Shown here: one piece after another, positions 1-10,603 of the stretch
Layout: each line of letters begins with the position of its first letter
Position numbering within the stretch: position 1 is the first letter of the stretch
Assembly: GCA_032622095.1 (NCBI GenBank)
Contig: CP136062.1
Span: 132,015,282-132,079,281 of the forward strand
Length of the DNA: 64,000 nucleotides
Direction: 5' to 3'
Source: Siphonodentalium dalli
Taxonomy: Eukaryota; Mollusca; Scaphopoda; Gadilida; Siphonodentaliidae
Made by a program: the position numbers and the translations under genes
The notes under the pieces: model-generated
What the model was told of the DNA's origin: nothing
Databases searched by the model: none
The model's input: the letters and a program-made list of their open reading frames with translations, nothing else

Positions 1-1019
1 TCGACTGCAAACCCCTTACTTATAGTCAGTCAACTCCCAACTGCACCAAACTATATAGTTAACAACTGGTACTTTAAACTCTACAAATGTTGGAAATTTC
101 CAACATGATATCCCTCATAAAGTTGGAAATATTCAAAATGTGGACATTTGTTGAAATAATTACAACATATTTTCCACTGAATACCAAAGGTGGGGGTCAA
201 AACCAGAACTCCCCCCTATCCCCTATTTGCCCCCCCCCCCCCCCAATTAAGTGGTTCTAAACTCAGCTTATAAATCTTATCCCATTAAGCTAATACGCCA
301 TATATATATATGGGGTAGATTTCCTATATCTGCCGGGTCTGCCCCTATTTGAACGAAATGTAAAACACAATCTATGCAATCCATTGATCTCGTAATTTCA
401 AAGGGTGTATTTTAGGAGCTGAAGTGGATTCATTTTCTTCAAAATTGTTAGTTATCAGCATTGCACCACTGATAATTGTTCCTTGAAATTATCAGCATAA
501 TAATTAAGACATATTAGCATAGATGAAAACAAGTTAACAGCCTATATAAATAATATTGTAACATTTGTCTGGTATACAACTGCATAGAACAAACACATGG
601 CTAATTTAAATTTAAATGAGTGACACAGATAACCATTCTCCCCATATTTCTCTTATTTGTTTGTCAAACATTGTCACATAACAGCATCTGTAATTACCAC
701 CACATAGCACATGAGAGAGAGTGGCATGTGTTGACTTATTAAAGAATTTCTCAGTCAGTATCGATGCCCGCTGATCCACAGGACACGTTGCCGAAAAGAT
801 TTTTGTGATAGGCCGCCCATAACTGAAGTTATGCCAGTCTGAATCTTTAATCTTCCTTCATGTGACATCATATGAGGGAATACTAGCGACATGCAGTGTC
901 AAATTTGAAAGACTGTGCAATTGGCTTTTATCTACTTATTGTTTATACAGAAACGGCTGGACCATCGGAGCTGAAAATGTGTAGATATGGGTAATTTGAC
1001 ACGAGATATCTTATTAGAT
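1..1019. other. Gene-free stretch with a C15 tract and a short palindrome
   Basis: I see no coding signal. A C15 run sits at 230-244 and the 16-bp palindrome GTTGGAAATTTCCAAC at 89-104. Similar TTGGAA/TTCCAAC-rich text near C-runs recurs near 6.6-8.2 kb, 35.2-35.6 kb and 43.0 kb, which suggests a very old dispersed repeat. The rest is unremarkable AT-rich sequence. Confidence 0.4.
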
Positions 1020-1294
1020 AGGTCCCGTTGACAACATGTGTCTTAAAAGTGCACTGGCTCCGCCCATATTTGACCCAGTAACCTCATTTGAACAAATCTG
1101 AACCCCAGTCACACAAGATCCCTCCATACCAAATATGAATCCATTCGACCCGATGGTACTTGAGAAGAAGTTGTTTTAAGAATTACTATGGAGGGAAAGA
1201 GTTATGGCCCTGGCATCGCAACTAATTAATCAATTGACCTCATTTTAACACATCTGAACGTGAGTGACCTTGGGAACATCCACACCAAATATGT
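1020..1294 (+). mobile_element. Left part of a pearl/HINE-like repeat, split by the foldback element
   Basis: The text contains two diverged copies of one unit, each reading roughly 'gacctcattt.. acac/aaca.. atctgaac.. ccaaatatga' and followed by 'gagaagaagtt..aagaatt'. The unit resumes on the far side of the 4-kb insertion at 5337, where the same order of words continues. Repeats of this wording are widespread in bivalve genomes. That family assignment is from memory and unverified. Confidence 0.5.
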
Positions 1295-1399
1295 ATGGAG
1301 GGTTATTAGGGTCACAATCATAACTTCACATTTTAATTCTAACTTAACATTTTAATTCTTATATTTTAATTCTAACTTAACATTTTAATTCCAACTTAA

Positions 1400-1867
1400 A
1401 GGTACTCAACCCGATAAAACTCCTCTCAATTACTATTTCAATGGCTTCGGGGGTCAAAAATATTTGATTCGAGTCGAGGAAGTCACCCATCAAAGCTCAG
1501 ATTTGTTAGATATCGATTTTAGAAATCTATTATTTTTCATTATCGGGAATACTATCTGGCCCAGAACTCAGTCAAATTGCGTTAAAATTACCACTTGATT
1601 TTAGAGTTATCCATCCTTGTCTGTTTGAATAGATTTGGAGAACACATCCAGAGCAGATTACGGCAGTTAGCAGTACTCATCTCGAGTTTATAACAAATTT
1701 CAAAAATCAATATCTAATAACTCTGAGCTTTGTTTGATGGGTTCCTCGACTCGAATCAAATATTTTTTACCCCCAAAGCCAAAGAAATAGTAATATAGGA
1801 CCCTCCGATCGGATTGTTGTTGTTGGAATCTGTTGAGATGGGGACCCTCTTTACGGGTTGAGTACCT
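1400..1867 (+). mobile_element. TTAA-target MITE, family A, copy 1
   Basis: The ends are AGGTACTCAACCCG and its complement, flanked by TTAA at 1396-1399 and 1868-1871. The ends stay imperfectly complementary for about 150 bp, giving a fold-back of 468 bp with no coding capacity. TTAA targets are used by piggyBac and Kolobok transposases. The TTAAAGG start resembles the Kolobok-type T2 MITEs of Xenopus, so Kolobok is favoured by inference. It sits in the left arm of the foldback element, in a minisatellite whose unit itself contains TTAA. Confidence 0.85.
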
Positions 1868-2072
1868 TTAACATTTTAATTCTTATATTTTAATTCTAAC
1901 TTTACATTTTAATTCTAACTTTACATTTTAATTCTTATATTTACATTCTATTTACATTCTATTTACATTCTATGTACATTCTAACTTTACATTTTAGTTA
2001 TAACTTTACATTTTAATTCTTATATTTACATTCTATTTACATTCGATTTACATTCTCTGTACTCTAACTTAA

Positions 2073-2541
2073 AGGTACTCAACCCGTAAAGAGGGTCCCC
2101 ATCTCAACAGATTCCAACAACAACAATCCGATCGGAGGGTCCTATATTACTATTTCTTTGGCTTTGGGGGTAAAAAATATTTGATTCGAGTCGAGGAACC
2201 CATCAAACAAAGCTCAGAGTTATTAGATAATGATTTTTGAAATTTGTTATAAACTCGAGATGAGTACTGCTAACTGCCGTAATCTGCTCTGGATGTGTTC
2301 TCCAAATCTATTCAAACAGACAAGGATGGATAACTCTAAAATCAAGTGGTAATTTTAACACAATTTTGACTGAGTTCTGGGCCAGATAGTATTCCCGATA
2401 ATGAAAAATAATAGATTTCTAAAATCGATATCTAACAAATCTGAGCTTTGATGGGTGACTTCCTCGACTCGAATCAAATATTTTTGACCCCCGAAGCCAT
2501 TGAAATAGTAATTGAGAGGAGTTTTATCGGGTTGAGTACCT
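2073..2541 (-). mobile_element. TTAA-target MITE, family A, copy 2 (inverted to copy 1)
   Basis: Nearly identical to copy 1 but in the opposite orientation, with TTAA at 2069-2072 and 2542-2545. The pair forms a second hairpin-capable structure inside the left arm of the foldback element. The right arm lacks both, so they arrived after the arms had formed or were lost from the right arm. Confidence 0.85.
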
Positions 2542-2852
2542 TTAACATTTTAATTCTAACTTAAGATTTTAATTTCAACTTAGTATTTCAATTCTAACTT
2601 ATTATTTCAACTCCAACTTAATATTTTAATTCTAACTTAACATTTTTATTTTAATATTTTAATTTAATGATCTATAAAATAAGAAGCTAAACACAAATCA
2701 TCGACTAAAAGTTGTAATGTTTGAATTAAAATAGTATATTTAAAAAGTTGGAATTGAAATGAGCATAAAACGGATCTCAGAATTGAAAGGCAAAAATTAA
2801 AACAAACATAAAATGGATTCTATAAGTTGTAATTGTGACCCTAATAACACGC

Positions 2853-3302
2853 CTGCACTTCTGTAACAATTATAACGAAAGGCGTCGCTGCAATCGAACG
2901 GCCGGACATGACAATCTGCGGGATGGGATGGAATATGGAATAGAATGACAATCTGCGGAACAGAATTTCAAATTGCGTGGAACGGCCGATATCTCGAGGA
3001 ATACCGTACGCAGAGGACTACTTTTGGTGTCTAACGAAAGGCCCACATTCGCACTATCCACACATATTAACCCCGCCACTGACCGGACAGCAGAAGTTCC
3101 ATTATTCGATCGACAACTGACCCAACATAAAATTGTCTAACTCAAGGCCGTAGAACAGCTGTAGAAATGTATTTTTACAGCCATAACACTATGCCCACAA
3201 GCAGACTTGGTATTAAAATGAAGTTTATCATCTATTGCACAGCAAGAGACAGATTAACCCACCCATGAGAAGGTGCCATGAAACACGAAAAACTGCGTTC
3301 GA
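2853..3302 (+). repeat. Inner inverted arm (left) of the foldback element
   Basis: About 450 bp matching the reverse complement of 4205-4655 at roughly 90% by eye. Short ORFs in both arms (2870-3079 minus strand, 4430-4639 plus strand) encode similar peptides only because the DNA is duplicated; stops and lack of family resemblance argue against coding. Confidence 0.8.
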
Positions 3303-4204
3303 CGTCAATGTTTAGAATTTAGATTTCTCGATGAATACGCTAGCAAACAACAAGTGTTAGGTACCAAATGACACAGTGGAATACTGCGCATTCGTTTTTA
3401 GTTACAATATGGCTGTTTTAGTACGAATAATGTAATGGCGAAATCGCAAACACGCGCCGATGAAAACAACTAAAAATAGACTCAATGCATGGTTACATTA
3501 ACAGGATCGATTTCAGCTGATATATTCCATATAATGGGGCGTATAGTATATCAAAATGTAGACACAGGGAATGTAATTTTGTCCAAATGGGTCCAACACG
3601 CAGTGAAATTGTTGCAGAAATTCGCTCCAAGAAAGAGCGCTACTTTTTCTCGTACAAAATAGAATGCCCGACTGAAGCCGTTTTATCGTTCCAACTAAGC
3701 CTGTTCTTAGCAGCACTTCGTCAACAAAATACGAATATACACCATGTATCAGAAGACGTATCAAATGTGATTTTTTAATGGCTTTGCGCTCTTCATTTGT
3801 TATAATTCGCACTTATTTCAGTTGTGACTAAAAGCCCAGATGCCGGAAGCCGGTGTCCGGCGATTACAAGCCAAGTTACAAAATAGATTAACTGGGTTGA
3901 ACGCACGAACATGTCAATGGTGAGACTGTTTGAAAGAATATTCAAATCAAATAGTGTTTATAGACTTAAAAACTTATGTGTCCGCCGGTCATACGCGGTG
4001 GAGGTTCTCATATTATCTGCCGGTCATACGCGAGGGAGGTTCTCATATGGACATATTATCCGCCGGTCATACCCAGTGGAGGTTCATATTATCCGCCAGT
4101 CATACGCAAGGGATGTTCTCATATTATCCACCAGTCATACGCGGGGGAGGTTCTCATATGAGAACCTCACCCGTGTTTGACTGGCGTATAATATGAGAAC
4201 CTCC
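3303..4204. other. Loop of the foldback element
   Basis: Non-inverted centre. The longest frames are 63 codons (3587-3778, plus) and 99 codons (3513-3812, minus), overlapping each other on opposite strands. I recognise neither. The right-hand 220 bp hold the tandem repeat listed next. Confidence 0.5.
3980..4190 (+). repeat. Five-copy tandem repeat of about 36 bp ending in a perfect palindrome
   Basis: Units read approximately CCGCCGGTCATACGCGG then TGGAGGTTCTCATATTAT. The last unit runs into a perfect 22-bp palindrome (4147-4168, centred on CATATG), after which an inverted partial unit follows. The overlapping ORFs here just translate the repeat in several frames. Confidence 0.85.
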
Positions 4205-4655
4205 CTCGAACGCAGTTTTTCGTGTTTCATGGCACCTTCACATGGGTGGGTTAATCGGTCTCTTGCTGTGCAATAGATGGTAAACTTAATTTTAATACCA
4301 AGTCTGCTTGTGGGCATAGTGTTATCGCTGTAAAAATGCATTTCTACAGCTGTTCCACGTCCTTGATTTCGACAACTTTCATGTTAGGTCAGTTGTCGAC
4401 CAAATAATACAACTTCTGGTGTCCGGTCAGTGGCGGGGTTACTATGTGTGGATAGGGCGAATGTGGGCCTTTCGTTAATCACAAAACGGAGCCCTCTATG
4501 TGTTGTATTCCTCGAGATATCGACCGTTACACGCAATTTGAAGTTCTGTTCCGCAGATTGTCGTTCTATTCCATATTCCATCCCATCCCGCAGATTGTCA
4601 TGTCACGCCGTCCGATCGCAGCGACCCCTTTCGTTATAATTGTTACAGAAGTGCA
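4205..4655 (-). repeat. Inner inverted arm (right) of the foldback element
   Basis: Reverse complement of 2853-3302, diverged by scattered substitutions and small indels. Together the arms could form a long stem with a 0.9-kb loop. Confidence 0.8.
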
Positions 4656-4779
4656 GGCGCGTTATTAGGGTCACAATTACAACTTCTAGAATCCATTTTA
4701 TGTTTGTTTTAATTTTTGCCTTTCAATTCTGAGATCCGTTTTATGCTCATTTCAATTTCAACAATTATAGAATTAAAAT

Positions 4780-5300
4780 ATAAGAATTAAAATGTAAAGT
4801 AAGAATTAAAATGTAAAGTTAGAATTAAAATATAAGAATTAAAATGTTAAGTTAGAATTAAAATATTAAGTAAGAATTAAAATATTAAGTTAGAGTTAAT
4901 AGAATGTTTCTGGAATGTTTCTAGAATGTTTCTAGAATGTAAATAGAATGTAAATAGAATGTAAATATGATGTAAATAGAATTAAAATATAAGAATTAAA
5001 ATGTTAAGTTAGAATTGAAATGTTAAGTTAGAATTAAAATATAAGAATTAAAATGTTAAGTTAGAATTAAAATATTAAGTAAGAATTAAAATATTAAGTT
5101 AGAGTTAATAGAATGTTTCTGGAGTGTTTCTAGAATGTAAATAGAATGTAAATAGAATGTAAATAGATTGTAATTAGAATGTAAATAGAATGTAAATAGA
5201 ATGTAAATATGATGTAAATAGAATTAAAATATAAGAATTAAAATGTTAAGTTAGAATTGAAATATTAAGTAAGAATTAAAATGTTAAGTTAGAATTAAAA
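4780..5300 (-). repeat. AT-rich minisatellite of the right foldback arm
   Basis: Tandem 'taagttagaattaaaatgt' and 'aatgtaaatag' units, with a block of about 250-300 bp (around 4860-4990) repeated at 5050-5230. It mirrors the left-arm minisatellite. Confidence 0.8.
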
Positions 5301-5336
5301 TGTGAAGTTAGGATTGTGACCCTAATAACCCTCCAT

Positions 5337-5495
5337 AAATATGAACACACTAGGTTATTATGTTTCCGGAGAAGAAGTTTAAAGAATTGTTGTCGGACTG
5401 ATGGACAGACGGCTAGTCGGGCGGGTGGACTGACGGCGCACGAGGAGTAATGACAAAAGCTCCACCGGAGACTTCGTCTGAGGTGAGCTAAAAAC
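5337..5495 (+). mobile_element. Right part of the split pearl/HINE-like repeat, with terminal hairpin
   Basis: Continues the sequence interrupted at 1294, then passes through a GGAC/GACGG-rich stretch (5398-5440) and ends in a hairpin at 5458-5489, with stem AGCTC.ACC..AGAC against GTCTGAGGTGAGCT, followed by AAAAA. A tail of this kind is common on repeats in bivalve genomes, by recollection. Confidence 0.55.
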
Positions 5496-8345
5496 GCATA
5501 TCTGTTGTTGAAGTGGCATTTTCTTTTCTAGGTGTTTAACGACAGGCGCCTTTAGCTGTGGGCACGTAGCCTGGGGGAATTCACGGATCGTATATGATAC
5601 AAACTTCATTTTAAATTATAAAATAATTTATTATTTTGTGATATATATAAGTGTCTGATATTGGTGCCAATGTGACGACCGGAACGATCAGTAGCGCGGA
5701 ACACCCCCCCCCCCCCACCCCGTGCAAAAGAGCAAAATGTGGAGGAACAATTACAAGGCATGTCGAGAATTACCACGGAATGGCTTCGACATTAATTATT
5801 AACTAACAAACAAAAGGTCAAATGCCTACAGACTCATTCGCTAGTAATTGCAATACTTTCGACAAGACACAAACATGCATGCAACACAAAATGCAACCGA
5901 CTGGCAATGATGTCGGGCTCGATCATGGCTGAAGGGACGTGGCTAGAGGGTCTCCGTTTGTACTTCGGTTTGGTTCCATTTTGTACCCCGCCCCTTGTGT
6001 TGGAATTTTCACTGGTACCTTGATCCGGGCTTCCAACTCTATTTCCGACATGAAACTGGACTAACGCAGTGTGTGTCATGCATGTCACTTTAATCTCAGA
6101 AGAGCACTTTTCATAATGTAAAGTTTGCATTTCTATATGCGTCATTTGAGGGCCGTGGGGCTGGAGCCACCGCATACCCCCTATAATCCGCCCCTGTGTC
6201 TGATGATAATATGCAGAACAGACATCGCATGCATCAAGTTATTGCAGAAACGAGTCTAGTTATTTCTCTTCTCGCGGAATTGCACTGTATACAAACGAAC
6301 CAGAGCACATGGTGCATTCTCATCGCCATCAAATGATGCTCGACATGGGCATGCAATAACGTCGAACCAATGTGACCGATTCGATAGTATAAACCATACA
6401 CCGCCGCGCGCTCTGGTATTCAGCGAACGCACTCCCTGGTGTAGCACACAACTTACTTGTGAAACGATCGATATGAGATATCGATCCCGCTGTATTAATA
6501 GACATCCCCACACAAGATACAGTCTGTACCAAGACATGCTAGTCTCCTCAATGGTATGATATACTGAGCGCATATTATATATTATATGACATACGCCAGA
6601 AGGCTCATGTACGCGGCTAGAGGGTCACTGTTATTGGGGGGTGTCCATCTTGGAATTTCCAATTGCATCCCCTTGATCGAGACAAATTTGTGAAAGTCGA
6701 GGAAATGGCATTTGATCATCAACCCTTGGTGTGAATTTTCCAACTGCATGCATGAACCTCAAGCTTTCAATTTTTTTTGGAAATCTGAACAAATTTGTAA
6801 GTCGGCACACCAGGAAGTTACGAAATTTTCCAACCGATGAATATTTCATACAAAAAATTTGACTGAAAGTAAGATAATATGTGACTTTTGGTTAAAAAAA
6901 CAAAAAAAAAAACAATAAATTTCACACTAAGAGTTATTTCAACATCAAAAAGTCGGATCAATTTTAACCAATTTTTGTGTTAAATTTCCACCGGTCGCTG
7001 GGTGTGAAATTTTTAACTTTGATAGTTTGACCCCCCACCACCCGGGTCACCACGTTCCTGGCTCACGATAATGAAAGCAATGGAATAACTACCCGATATA
7101 ACACTAACTTCAGGCGGTGACGATGATGATGACGATGGAATTGACCCCACTGTATATATGTGTATATCCGTGTTTTCATTAATTTCAAGCTTTGACAAAG
7201 CATACAGTATACAACGACCGGATATAATGTCATTATGTAATTCCTTTCAGAAAACCCGCATTGACAGTTTAATTATTCAATTATTTTACACACAAACGTC
7301 ACGCTTTAGATATATTCCATCACATGTCACGTGACCTGACTGAGGCCGCTGAACCACTTTCGTGATAGATCATGGGCGAATAAGAGAACACAGTCCAATA
7401 ATTTGATGGTAAAAATATATTCCCCTGTTAGTGAACTGATAAAATTACTTTATCGACCCTTCACAGCACCTTGAAATTCCAAAACTGGAACGTTATATAT
7501 ATCTACAGACCTCGAGTTCCTTTCTTCTGTTACAGCACATGCTAATTTTGTTATTTCCCAGGCATCAAAATATCGATTCATTCTGAAGACATCCAATAGG
7601 TTGAAGTGAGAAAATATGCTGATTCAAGACTTGGGACTCAAAAAGAAGACATCTAGTTCGGAAGTGCATGACTCATATATGGTCGTGAAGGCCAACACTT
7701 CCGAAATATTTTGCCACGGAGGAGTACTTCTCTAGCTAGTCTTTATTCAATTTATTCAACATACGATTATACGATTTCTACACTACCCACTTTTGGTACA
7801 AAATTCGAAAGCCGATATCCAGGCACAATCTTCCGGAATTGTTTGGACACGAACGCGTTTTAGACTAGAAACACCCACATTTTAACATGCCATGGGCAGT
7901 ATATTCCCCGTTGAGGGGAGGGGTTGTCCGCAATCCGCATTAACATTTCTAACTGCACCCATCCCCAGGTTCGCATAATTCCACTTGCAACCCATTGGTT
8001 TGGAAAGTACTGGTACCTGAATATTTTTCCAATTTCCACCCTGGCACCCCAACTCATTTCAGAACCAAATTTTGACCAAAAGTAGAAAATATTTGCTTCT
8101 GGTGGTGTAAAAACAGCACATTCCCCACTAATTACTGATTGGTAAATTAAACTATGAAATAAATTTCAAACTATTAAATGATATGTCAGGCATTAAAATT
8201 CCAACTGTTGACAATTTTTACCAAAGTTTGGTAGGGGATGTAGACACCCCACCCGCCACTATGCCCCTGTGCAAAATACCTATCTTCCGGTGCACTCTAC
8301 TTTGGAGGAAGATGGATGGAAAATTAGTATGATTGAATGGAGTCT
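5496..8345. other. Gene-free stretch with degraded repeat remnants
   Basis: No convincing exon. A C-run lies near 5706-5719. ATCCGCCCCTG at 6186-6196 matches a terminal word at 51590-51600 (a hAT-like end), but no partner end was found. The segments 6620-7030 and 7860-8260 share wording such as 'ccaactgcatgc/ccaattgcatcc' with other C-run regions. The ORFs at 5834-6175 and 6256-6573 (minus) are unrecognised and look like chance. Confidence 0.4.
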
Positions 8346-8826
8346 CAACCATGGTCAAGTGGTCCTGCTAGTTTGCTATGGTGTTGGTGAGTCCTGCTGA
8401 ATTGCTATGATGATGGTAGGGCAAACTGACGTTGCGAAAAAGTACGGTTATTGGTTTAAATTTTCTCGGTGTTGGACAACCCGAGCGATTTGACAAAAAG
8501 CCAATGTCTAAATGAAACATTCAAGAACTATATTTAAAAAAATAAAATAATAAATGGCTGCGCTGATCTTTGCAAACCGACGCGAATCGCCATCTTGATT
8601 GTAGTCGATTTACAACAACTAATAGAACCAGTATTAAAAGTTTGATGCACACTTTGGGTTTCAATCGTATTTTCAGATTATCCGAACACCGCGAAAATTA
8701 TAACTTTAGAAAAAATAACTATACTTTTTCTTAAAAGCATCAGTTTCCACTAACAGCATCTTAGCAATTCAGCAGGACCCATGCGCATCATAGCACATTA
8801 ATTAGCGGGACCACTTGACCGGGGTG
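8346..8826 (+). mobile_element. MITE with 5-bp target duplication, Transib-like family, copy 1
   Basis: The ends are CAACCATGGTCAAGTGGTCC and, reversed, CACCCCGGTCAAGTGGTCC. Both continue inward with GCTA...TGCTATG...GTCCTGCTGAATTGCTA. The flanks are AGTCT at 8341-8345 and AGTCT at 8827-8831, a perfect 5-bp duplication. The 481-bp body has no coding capacity. Ends starting with CAC and a 5-bp duplication are traits of Transib and related RAG-like transposons; the assignment is inference. Confidence 0.8.
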
Positions 8827-8866
8827 AGTCTGGGACCCCGCAGTTCGTGTGCGATAATCAGCTCTT

Positions 8867-9301
8867 CACACCTGGTTGAGTGGTCCTGTCAATTTTCTAT
8901 GATGCTGGTGGTTCCTATTGCATGAATTGCCACAGTGCTGGTAGGGCAAGCGATGCTATTAAGAAATACCGTTATTGTGTTTAAAGTTATCATCTTCGCG
9001 GTGTGTGGATCATCTGAAGAAATAACATGTTGTGTATAAAACATTTAAAACATGTATATTGTGCAGTATTTTAATAATGGCTGTGTTGTTTGTTGCTAAC
9101 CGGTCATAATTGAGATATATATTCCCATCGTTTTGCAAACACCATTGTCACCGCTATTAAAATATTTTAAAATATATATGTTCTTGAATGTTTCATACAT
9201 ATACTGACTTTTGCTCAAATCATTCGGATAAGCCGAACACGCGGAATGACAACTGCAGAAAAAGTAACGTTACTATTTCTTAGCAGCCTCGATTTGCCCT
9301 A
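8867..9301 (+). mobile_element. Same MITE family, copy 2, right end truncated
   Basis: Starts CACACCTGGTTGAGTGGTCCTG and carries the same subterminal words (ATGATGCTGG, GTAGGGCAAG). Near 9290-9301 the reversed word TTTGCCCTA marks the right subterminal region, after which the terminal 80 bp or so are missing. It lies only 40 bp beyond copy 1. Confidence 0.6.
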
Positions 9302-10084
9302 TGTCTCTTATTGGATACTGGTTCCTGGTACAAAACTATGTGGGGAAATTCTCACAACGTATAGTAACGATCATATTTGCCTTTGTGGTAGCAACTTCTT
9401 GTCATATTTGTGGTAGATTCCTTTAGTTTGCTACTCAAAGGAACCGGACTACAGTCATTTCGTACCCTCGCATTTTCGCACCCTGTTCTATACACATGAG
9501 TCTGTGGCCTAAATAAAATCAGAGAGTATGAAATTACTCGGGAGGTTACGAGTTGACTCAGCTGGGGGTCACGTGTTGACTCATAATTAGGTACGAGTTG
9601 ACTTTTTTAGGGTACGAGCTGGTCATGATACGATATGACTTGCTCCAAAGAGACCTCTGACCGACCCATTGAACTTTCTCCAAATTGTCCAGGACATGAA
9701 ACCTTAGTTGTATCAGTGTGAACCACTCGGAAATATACAGTACATGTACTTATAATTTATAGCGTTTGCAAGTGCAAGTCAACGTTCTAATAACATCAGC
9801 AAATGATCCAGAAACAACGGAGTATATATATATATGACGAGAAGGGTTACTATATACAGACAAAATTTGCTCCTATAGATACTATTGAGCATATCTCTGC
9901 TACATAATTTCTTATTTGTGTTATATTATGCTACATAATTATATAAGTAATCGTCGACATCATGGAAGAAATAAATATTGTTAAACCAACAGGCGACCAT
10001 AAATCACAACGATCTTAAGTGAGCACATCCTATGCAACCAACGTGTTCATTTTACTATAAGGGTTAGATTTTTCCGAGAGTTAA
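9302..10084. other. Gene-free stretch with a short tandem repeat
   Basis: The only structure is at 9543-9620, four imperfect copies of about 23 bp containing GGTACGAGTTGACT. The remainder is AT-rich with no exon signal I can support. Confidence 0.6.
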
Positions 10085-10603
10085 AGGGGTACTGTACGCC
10101 ATTTTCATTAAATTTCCGGTGACAACAACGATCTAATATCGATAATATATAGAAACATAAGTAATTTGAGTCGAAGATTGATATAAATTGAATTTATGAC
10201 TGCAGCCATAAAATGGCGTCAATTAAATTACGAATTTCCGTAATCAAACAAAGTAATTGGGGGATACTGGATTGTTAAACCGATTGCACACACGATCGCT
10301 TAAAATATTATGATGATACGGGGAGAACACTCAAGCCACTCACTGACTAGCGACGATACAATAACTTAAATGATTATATGGGACTAGTATGCCTATAATA
10401 TAACTTTTATTTGATTCATTTGGTTGAAAACTGTACAAAAATTACTCGACAACGACAATTTGTATTTTTGCATTCCGGTAAATTTGTCATCCGTAACACT
10501 ACTTCGTACTCAACAGACTTTCAAATAATGAAAAAATTGTTACCTTATTCTCCGACTCGGAGACTATAGAAACCAACAACAACATTTGGCGTACAGTACC
10601 CCT
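10085..10603 (+). mobile_element. TTAA-target MITE, family B, copy 1
   Basis: The ends AGGGGTACTGTACGCC and its complement are flanked by TTAA (10081-10084 and 10604-10607). The 519-bp body is non-coding. TTAAAGGGG fits the TTAAAGGRR terminus described for Kolobok-type T2 MITEs. It is a different family from A, which begins TTAAAGGTACTC. Confidence 0.85.

Larger units (their letters stand above)
1321..2650 (+). repeat. AT-rich minisatellite of the left foldback arm
   Basis: Imperfect tandem units of 'acattttaattctaactta' (about 19-20 bp) and 'atttacattct' (about 11 bp) fill the space outside the two MITEs. The same units in reverse orientation fill 4780-5300, so they belong to the inverted arms. 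Confidence 0.8.
1295..5336. mobile_element. 4.0-kb foldback element with about 1.1-kb inverted arms
   Basis: The two ends are inverted copies beginning ATGGAGGGTTATTAGGGTCA. The arms (1295-3302, and 4205-5336 reversed) match along their length once two inserted MITEs in the left arm are removed. The loop is 3303-4204. The flanks read AAATATGT (1287-1294) and AAATATGA (5337-5344), a 7-of-8 target duplication, and outside it an older repeat is continuous. The outer arm parts are AT-rich minisatellite, the inner parts unique sequence. The word GTTATTAGGGTCACAAT occurs four times: at both ends and at both inner borders (about 2835 and 4655). No transposase frame is visible. Long arms with an 8-bp duplication suit a MULE or Foldback-type element, but the superfamily is a guess. 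Confidence 0.75.

Noticed and set aside
9302-9309. CTCTT at 9305-9309 as a target duplication for MITE copy 2 (CTCTT also precedes 8867)
   Set aside because: The right terminus of that copy is missing, so a true duplication at that exact spot would need a coincidental deletion.
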